Shown: positions 19,604-25,110 of the stretch, one piece after another
How the letters are laid out: each line of letters opens with the position of its first letter
Position numbering within the stretch: position 1 is the stretch's first letter
From: Rhizophagus sp. LPA8_4_AMF
Lineage: Eukaryota > Glomeromycota > Glomeromycetes > Glomerales > Glomeraceae
Length of the DNA: 25,110 nt
Direction of reading: 5' to 3'
NCBI GenBank assembly: GCA_021464525.1
Contig: JADRCO010000875.1
Coordinates: 1 to 25,110 of the forward strand
Position numbers and translations under genes: made by a program
Notes under the pieces: model-generated
Told to the model about the DNA's origin: nothing
Seen by the model: only the letters and a program-made list of their open reading frames with translations
Database searches by the model: none

Positions 19604-21007
19604 TTCTAAAAATATAATATTCTTTATGAAAGGGGATCGTAGCATCGTCAACGAATAGTGATCGTACGTTATTGTAACACCACGTAATTTGACATATTAC
19701 CCTGTTAGAAAGTTAGACACTAATATAATATGATGTAACCCAAGGAGAATACCAAGAAAAAATTAACCGATTTCCATAGTTCCAAATCATACAACTTCCA
19801 TATAAGGGGTTCATCTAAATTATGAAACGGTAAAACTCTGGGAAGGAACGTTCGAACAATATACCGTATGTATAAATATAGTTAATACACCGGTGTTAAC
19901 TATTGTTTGTAAACTTGATTTAGAATATGTTGCATGCATAAAACGGAAAAAGCAGTAAGGATTTTCGGTAAGATCTCAATCTGAAATAGTTTTCTGCCCA
20001 TAATTGAACATTCCTTTTGTTTCATATATTTAGTTATTATTCTTTCAAATACGAAGATTTTATTGGAGTTATAAATTAATTTATCTTTTTTTTAAGGTTT
20101 TAGACAGTAAAGAATTGTTAAACTAATCATGTGAAAATCTGCTTAATGAGGTATTCTGGCATAAACAATTATTAATTATTAATATTTGAAATTACGTGTA
20201 TGTACGTGTATTTGCCGCAATTTTCTTTGATTTTAATTTAAGGAAATAAAAACTGTGTGTTTAATGAAATATATGAATATTTCATATATAAGTAATTAAT
20301 AATTTTTCTTTTTTTTTTTATTGAACACTGAATTAATCGAGTAATGGTCACCTGATAAATGATAATAATGAATGATCTGACTGAAACTTAATCCGTTTAC
20401 CATCTAATCTGAAACCTTTATAGATTTTATTTATGAATTGGGTTTCATTATGCAATTCGTTCTTAAATTTAGCCATCGGGAATTAGTAAGTGGATATTGC
20501 AAGCGAAAACGATAAGAAAGCAGGATTTAAGTTATACAGTTTGATCTTGGTACATAATTACACAGATATTATTTTGAATATTTGATATAACGATAACAGA
20601 TAATATAACTTATTAACGATGTATAATTTCGAGATAACAATACTTTTATCATATTTGGAGGTTGACTGTATGATTAAGCAGATAGAAAAATATGGTAATA
20701 ATCACGTAATGTTACAGTATATAGAAATCAAAAAGAAAAAAGATTACAATTTTCTTCCAAGGATCACAATGTTTACATTACGTTCTAAAATACATAAATT
20801 TCATTCATGAATCAAAAATTCACATTTAGGTCAGTATTTACGTTTTTTTGCTTTTTTATACTTTTATTGGTTAAATATTTAGTTATCTAAACAATTGTTT
20901 AAAGGTTTTTAACTTATCAATAATAGGCCTATACATGTTGCTAAATTCAAATAATTTGGGATCTATTATTTAGGTTTTAAAGAGATTTTGATTTTAACAA
21001 TATGAAT

Positions 21008-21385
21008 TTAGACATTTAGTATTGATAAGTGGTAACTAATGTTTTGATAACCGGATAATTCTTTTTTTTCAGAGTTGCGGTTTTTATCTAAACGATTATC
21101 GTTAAAAAACATCTGAGGTTGACCCAGGAACCGGATAATAAAAAAATTTTTTAATCTAAAATTCGATTTTCGACCATAATAGTTCCGCAATTGCTTTACG
21201 TTCTGAAATCGTCAGTGCCTCAGATATTATTTCTTTGAATTGTTTATCTGATTGGTGATGAATTGATGATAACGAGAAATTAACTTTAAATCAAAACTAT
21301 CAGACGTTAAGGAATCTTTCGTTGCATTGCAAGTCCGGCATCCTCTATTTGCTTGTAGCACAACAATTTGAGATCGATTATTTTT
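21008..21385 (-). pseudogene. Frameshifted, decayed coding fragment with CxxC motif
   Basis: Read leftwards from 21385, one frame gives QIVVLQANRGCRTCNATKDS then LTSDSFDLKLISRYH. It must shift near 21265 into a second frame, HHQSDKQFKEIISEALTISE then RKAIAE, and shift again near 21185 into a third, YYGRKSNFRLKN.., which runs to a stop at 21008. Three consecutive frames with protein-like composition and no overlap indicate a gene damaged by at least two indels. The GCRTC..SKD / ISRYHH / ISERKAIA..YG pattern reminds me of a transposon-associated family abundant in Rhizophagus genomes, but I cannot confirm this without a search. Confidence 0.5.
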
Positions 21386-22200
21386 GTGTTTTATTTTTCA
21401 TTATCATACTTCATTTAATGTGTTTTTTTATATTTATAAGAACATTTTTTACAAATTTTCAAATTCATAATGCCGGCCAAATTATAAACACTTTAATTGA
21501 ATAAAATAAATGTCTGTCTATCAATTTAATTTATTAAATATTATTAAAGATCTATCTAAAAAAGAATTTTTATATATTATTATCTGTTATATCCGGATTT
21601 TGGTTTATATTTAGATATATCTGAATCCAGAAAGAAACTGGATATTTTTAAATCTATCATATTTACAGATGCAAATCTCATTATTACAATGGTAATAAAA
21701 TAATAAAATGTTTGCATAGCTTGAACTGATAATCTCCTTTCTATAAAAAATTTTATCCATGATTTCCGTAAAAACTCTGTAAAAATAAAAAACCTTTCAC
21801 AATGAAAATGTAAATAATTTGATAAATTCTGTAATATAAGATTATTAATCCAAGTCTTTTATAAAAAAAAATGGAATATAAAAAATGTGTCAACTTTTTT
21901 TACAGGGTCTTACCTTTATATTCAGAATAATTTTTAAGAAACTTTAAATAAAATGAATAACATATATATTATTTAAAAATAAATATATAATTATTATATA
22001 TATATATTTTTTAATAGGTGCGATCATGTTTATTGATAAAAGTATAAAAACAATATAATATTTTTACAAAAGTAAAATAACATAAAGTATTCTTAATAAA
22101 AATTAAACATCATCAAATAAACTGCCTAATGAAAGAAATTAACTAGTCTATAAATGCCACCCAAATTATTTTGAGATGTCATAAATAAATTTAAGATGTA

Positions 22201-22229
22201 CAGTCACGTCAGAAAGTATTGCCCGATTT
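22201..22229 (+). repeat. Left terminal inverted repeat of the Tc1 element
   Basis: 29 bp, pairs with 23462-23490 with one mismatch (A versus G at position 6). Preceded by the TA duplication. Transposase-binding site by family knowledge. Confidence 0.95.
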
Positions 22230-22304
22230 AAAATTAATGCCAAGAACAGCAAAATTTTATTAATTCTCATTAAAATTTATATAAAAAAATAATTTTTAAA
22301 ATGG

Positions 22305-23345
22305 CTAATAATGTGTTGGCCCTCCCTTTGCTTCTAGTACTGCATTGATTCGTTGTGGCATTGAGGCAACAATATCTTCAAAAATGGAACAGTCCAAATT
22401 TTCCCATTCTTCACTTAGTGCAGCTTTAAGTTCACCAACAGTTCTTGGAAAGACCTTCCGACTCTGGATATTGTCTTTTAATTGCTTCCAAATGTTCTCT
22501 ATCGGATTTAGATCAGGGGAATTGGCCGGCCAATCAATAATCGTAATTTTATTCTTCTTTAACCAATCTTTGGTTATTTTCGCGATATGAATGGACGCAT
22601 TATCTTGTTGAAAAATCGCAGCCCTTCCTGTTAATTCGCAAACTGTGTGATGAAATGGATGGAGATGTTTATTTAAGATTCTAACATAAGTATTTGAATT
22701 AATTTTTTCATTTCCTTCTTTATTTTCATCACAAAAAATTAATGGTCCTTTTATCCCTCCTGCAAAACATCCCCAAACCATAACTGATTTTCGACCACTT
22801 TTAAAGGTAGGTGTCAAACATTCAGTGTTAAACCTTTTCCCTGTATGCCTCCAAACTCTTATTTGTCGTGACTGCTTTCCGATCTCAACACTTGATTCAT
22901 CAGAGAAAATAATTTGTGCCCAATCATGAGCTGATTTTTCTTTATATTTCTCACACCAACTAATACGAGCTAATGCATGCTTTTTTGATATAAAAGGCTT
23001 TTTTGCAGCAACATGGGAATGCATTCCAGCATCATATAGTGTCTGTTTAGCAGTTGTTAGGCTACAACTCAACCCCAATTTATTAATTACTTCATGTAAA
23101 GGTTCACGTCGATTTTTAGTAACTTCATTAACAAATGCATTTTTTTCACTATCATTGAGAGCAGGTAGTCGTCCTGAACGTGGTAAATTTTCTGTTTTTC
23201 CAGTCTTCTTGTATCTGGCAATAATCCTGCGTATTGTGGTAGGGTCACGTCCCATTTTTCTTGCTATTTGTGCAGGATTAAAATTTTCCATATATGCTAG
23301 TATTTTTCCTTTCTCTTGAGAAGATAACTCAGTATAATGTGACAT
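22305..23345 (-). CDS. Tc1-family DD34E transposase, 346 aa, intact
   Basis: Cut-and-paste transposase acting on the flanking inverted repeats. The N-terminal paired-type DNA-binding region has two helix-turn-helix units: about 9-50 (LSSQEKGKILAYMENFNPAQ then IARKMGRDPTTIRRIIARYK) and about 65-120, joined by a GRPR-like RSGRLP linker. The RNase H-fold catalytic domain carries D149 (IIFSDESS), D248 (IFQQDNASIH) and E283 (SPDLNPIENIW), with 34 residues between D248 and E283, the Tc1 signature DD34E. VMVWGCF and DWPANSPDLNPIE are standard family motifs. Length equals the usual 340-350 aa, with no intron, stop or frameshift. ATG is at 23345, 117 bp inside the right TIR; TAG ends 76 bp before the left TIR. 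All catalytic residues are present, so it could be functional. Confidence 0.97.
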   Translation of the reverse strand: MSHYTELSSQEKGKILAYMENFNPAQIARKMGRDPTTIRRIIARYKKTGKTENLPRSGRLPALNDSEKNAFVNEVTKNRREPLHEVINKLGLSCSLTTAKQTLYDAGMHSHVAAKKPFISKKHALARISWCEKYKEKSAHDWAQIIFSDESSVEIGKQSRQIRVWRHTGKRFNTECLTPTFKSGRKSVMVWGCFAGGIKGPLIFCDENKEGNEKINSNTYVRILNKHLHPFHHTVCELTGRAAIFQQDNASIHIAKITKDWLKKNKITIIDWPANSPDLNPIENIWKQLKDNIQSRKVFPRTVGELKAALSEEWENLDCSIFEDIVASMPQRINAVLEAKGGPTHY

Positions 23346-23461
23346 TATTTTTTTAACTGTGAAACGAGTTCGTCAGGTTGTAAATGATGAGAAAACAAAA
23401 AAAAAATAATAAAAAAAGGGGTTATAAATAATGTAAATCAGGTGTATCATTACACAATGCA

Positions 23462-23490
23462 AAATCGGGCAATACTTTCTGACGCGACTG
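23462..23490 (-). repeat. Right terminal inverted repeat of the Tc1 element
   Basis: 29 bp partner of 22201-22229, followed by TA at 23491-23492. Confidence 0.95.
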
Positions 23491-23530
23491 TACAAATTCA
23501 TACATTCAATTTATATATAATTTACTAAGT

Positions 23531-23575
23531 AAAGTGCCAAAATAATTTGGGATACCCAAAATAATTTGGCACTTT
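23531..23575. repeat. Near-perfect 45-bp hairpin, head-to-head TIR-like
   Basis: AAAGTGCCAAAATAATTTGG and its near-reverse complement CCAAAATAATTTGGCACTTT meet around a short GGATACC centre. Mismatches are confined to the A/T core. The motif GTGCCAAA.TTATTTTGGG resembles Tc1-family termini and a related block (CCACCCAAATTATTTTG) sits at the other end of the same MITE (22160-22176). It lies inside the right half of the interrupted MITE. Confidence 0.8.
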
Positions 23576-23718
23576 TATTATATACCTAAATTGATTTTAG
23601 GATTTGGATGGCATCTATAGACTAGTCACCTTACTTTAAGGTGATTCAAGTTATGAAAAATATGCATTATATATAATAATATTAGTTACACATTTTCAAA
23701 AATCACTTAATAATGTGA

Positions 23719-23961
23719 ATGTTAAATACTGTATTTGAAGAAAGAGATTTATTAAATGAAGATGACAAAAATGAAGATAAAATTAAATTAAATGAATTTA
23801 GAAAAGAAATAACACATATTGATGAAATGTTAGGAATTGAACAGGTAATTGATTTAGATCTATAGATTTTTATAGATAATAGCAAACTTCCAATTATAAC
23901 TTGCAAAATTAATAGTGATAATGATGATGACTTGAATCCAGATACTATAATTAATAATTAA
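23719..23961 (+). pseudogene. Relic ORF with one in-frame stop, unknown family
   Basis: ATG at 23719 opens an acidic, Glu/Asp/Asn/Lys-rich frame (MLNTVFEERDLLNEDDKNED..) closed by TAG at 23863-23865. The same frame then continues (IFIDNSKLPIITCKINSDND..) to TAA at 23959-23961. Both halves share composition, so this looks like about 80 codons of one coding segment with a nonsense mutation. A 31-nt GT..AG segment could remove the stop, but that is shorter than normal introns and breaks the downstream frame. No family is recognised. Confidence 0.35.
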
Positions 23962-25110
23962 TATTTGATATTCAACATATTTTTTTTATTTTTATTAAAT
24001 AATAAAATACAGATTAAATATTGCAGCTATATGACAATTAAAATTTTGATCAATCCAATTTTAATAATTAGAAGAAAATAATATAAAATAATTAATAATT
24101 GACTAATTTAATTTTAATTTAATTTCAATCTGATTCCAATCTTCAAATTTGTCACATTCTATTAGCATTATCTATTTGATCTACATTATTATTTATCCAA
24201 AAAATTTTTTTATTATTCATTTAATTTTTTTTTTAACCTTTTTTTGTTAGATTAAATATTATTTATTCAATTTTTTAAATTATTAATTCAAGTAATATTT
24301 TAAATATTATTATAAAATAAATTGTAATTACATAAATGCAAAATTTAATGTTATATTAAAAGTTAAATCTTAAATTTTTTTAAATTCAATTTTTTAATAA
24401 TAAATCTATTGCTATCCAGTTTTAATTATGGTAATTTCTCAATTCTGTGCAATAAATTATAATAAAATTAGAACTATTTGAACTGATAAAAAAACTGAGT
24501 ATTTATCAGTGAATTTTTTGAAATAAAGATCTGTACAATTCTCTGAAATGAACATTTCTTACAAATCTTTAATTCTATCATAAGACATCAAAAAAAAAAT
24601 TTTTAAAATTTTTCTTCAGAATACTTCAAAATATTATTATATAACAATTTATATTTAAATTATTCAAATTGTAATGGTAATTTCATTTTATTTTAGCAAT
24701 AAAATATGGCAATAAAATATAGTAATAATAAAATATGATAATAAAATATAGCAATAAAATATAGCTGTACTAATAAAATCTAAATAAAAATATTACAAAA
24801 ATAATATAAGAACATCACATATAATTCACTGCCTAAATATTTTCTTTGAAAGCTATTACAATCCAAGAAATTTTTGCATTCTTTAATAATATTTTGGATT
24901 TTTGGTTGTATATGTGAAATTTATTCATAATAGGTTTTATTCAAGATAACCATCTAAAAATATATACAATGTGATTTAACAAGTAATTAAAGATATGATA
25001 ATATTAATCATTTACTTTATATGGGCCGATTTTTGTATTGGCTTAAATTAAATTTTATAAAAATTTAACTATTTTAGTAAGATATATATTACACATGTCT
25101 AAATTAAAAT
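23962..25110. other. Extremely AT-rich non-coding end of window
   Basis: Almost entirely A/T with no open frame of note. Contains a hairpin ACTGATAAA..TTTATCAGT (24482-24510) and a 13-bp minisatellite (24696-24764). No gene is seen. Confidence 0.65.
24696..24764. repeat. Minisatellite of about 13-bp units, five copies
   Basis: Units of the form GCAATAAAATATG / GTAATAATAAAATATG / ATAATAAAATATA / GCAATAAAATATA follow in tandem, with one unit expanded by an extra AAT. Confidence 0.8.

Larger units (their letters stand above)
18962..22145. other. Long gene-poor region upstream of the 7TM gene
   Basis: Includes an inverted T/A-rich repeat and a 20-bp palindrome (19033-19160), a doubtful 43-codon signal-peptide-like ORF (19472-19603) and a decayed coding fragment (21008-21385). 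Between 19604 and 21000, and between 21390 and 22145, I find only short frames with no recognisable motif; the 63-codon frame at 20619 has an ATG but no supporting feature. Confidence 0.5.
22201..23490 (-). mobile_element. Complete Tc1-family transposon, 1290 bp
   Basis: Terminal inverted repeats of 29 bp at 22201-22229 and 23462-23490 (CAGTCACGTCAGAAAGTATT.. versus CAGTCGCGTCAGAAAGTATT..) differ at one position and are flanked by TA on both sides (22199-22200, 23491-23492), the target duplication of the Tc1/mariner superfamily. A single intact transposase gene on the minus strand fills the interior. Intact ends and frame suggest recent insertion and possible activity. Confidence 0.95.
22146..23622. 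mobile_element. TA-flanked MITE (about 185 bp) interrupted by the Tc1 element
   Basis: Termini GTCTATAAATGCCACCCAAA (22146 onward) and the reverse complement of the right end, GTCTATAGATGCCATCCAAA (ending at 23622), match at all but two positions, and a TA abuts each side (22144-22145, 23623-23624; the wider palindrome ACTAGT is present on both sides). Removing the nested Tc1 element with one TA copy leaves about 185 bp with no coding capacity, a typical Tc1/mariner-type MITE. It must predate the Tc1 insertion. Confidence 0.8.

Noticed and set aside
23831..23891. 31-nt GT..AG segment (23845-23875) that could be an intron removing the in-frame TAG
   Set aside because: Shorter than any intron seen in the window (minimum 73 bp) and its removal shifts the downstream frame to an early stop.
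1..25110. tRNA, rRNA, CRISPR, or a multi-gene novel defence or biosynthetic system
   Set aside because: No tRNA-type T-loop with matching arms, no rRNA-like sequence, no spaced direct repeats of CRISPR type, and the recognisable genes are unrelated eukaryotic functions.

Overview
This is an AT-rich eukaryotic window with short spliceosomal introns. Introns resolved in the clear genes run from 73 to 313 bp, with GTAAGT/GTAAAT/GTGAGT-type donors and mostly TAG acceptors. Long homopolymer and TA/AAAT tracts lie between genes, and small DNA transposons are scattered through gene-poor stretches. The protein set (fungal-type ornithine decarboxylase, RPAP3, an Ups1-type PRELI protein, a Tc1 transposase, a Gln-rich-tailed 7TM protein) fits a fungus. 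The base composition and the flavour of the degraded repeats make an arbuscular mycorrhizal fungus (Glomeromycotina, Rhizophagus-like) my best guess. That placement is inference, since no phylogeny could be run.

Left third (1-7.9 kb), gene-dense. Ornithine decarboxylase (+, 4 exons, 444 aa) converges on an RPAP3-like HSP90 co-chaperone (-, 11 exons, 478 aa). These are followed on the minus strand by an Arg/Gly-rich RGG protein and a 4-exon mitochondrial PRELI/Ups1-type phospholipid-transfer protein (179 aa). The exon models were built by hand: every junction keeps frame and the spliced products are continuous across known motifs. The genes are unrelated housekeeping functions and do not form a pathway or operon.

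Middle (7.9-16.7 kb), gene-poor and repeat-rich. It holds a degenerate tandem repeat (8.83-9.29 kb) and a 153-bp hAT-type MITE with an exact 8-bp target duplication, inserted inside an open reading frame that becomes continuous again when the insert is removed. It also holds a 415-bp fold-back element with 46-bp terminal inverted repeats, and a short single-exon gene for a membrane-hairpin protein at 13.3 kb.

Right third (16.7-25.1 kb). A 3-exon seven-transmembrane, GPCR-like receptor with a long Gln/Ser/Asn-rich cytoplasmic tail is on the minus strand. Next come a long gene-poor stretch with a decayed coding fragment (about 21.0-21.4 kb) and an apparently complete Tc1 element (1290 bp, TA duplication, 29-bp TIRs with one mismatch, intact 346-aa DD34E transposase). 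The Tc1 is nested inside a 185-bp TA-flanked MITE. A relic ORF with one in-frame stop and very AT-rich non-coding sequence follow.

I see no rRNA, tRNA or CRISPR array. The most noteworthy signals are the transposon nestings and insertions, not a new multi-gene system.
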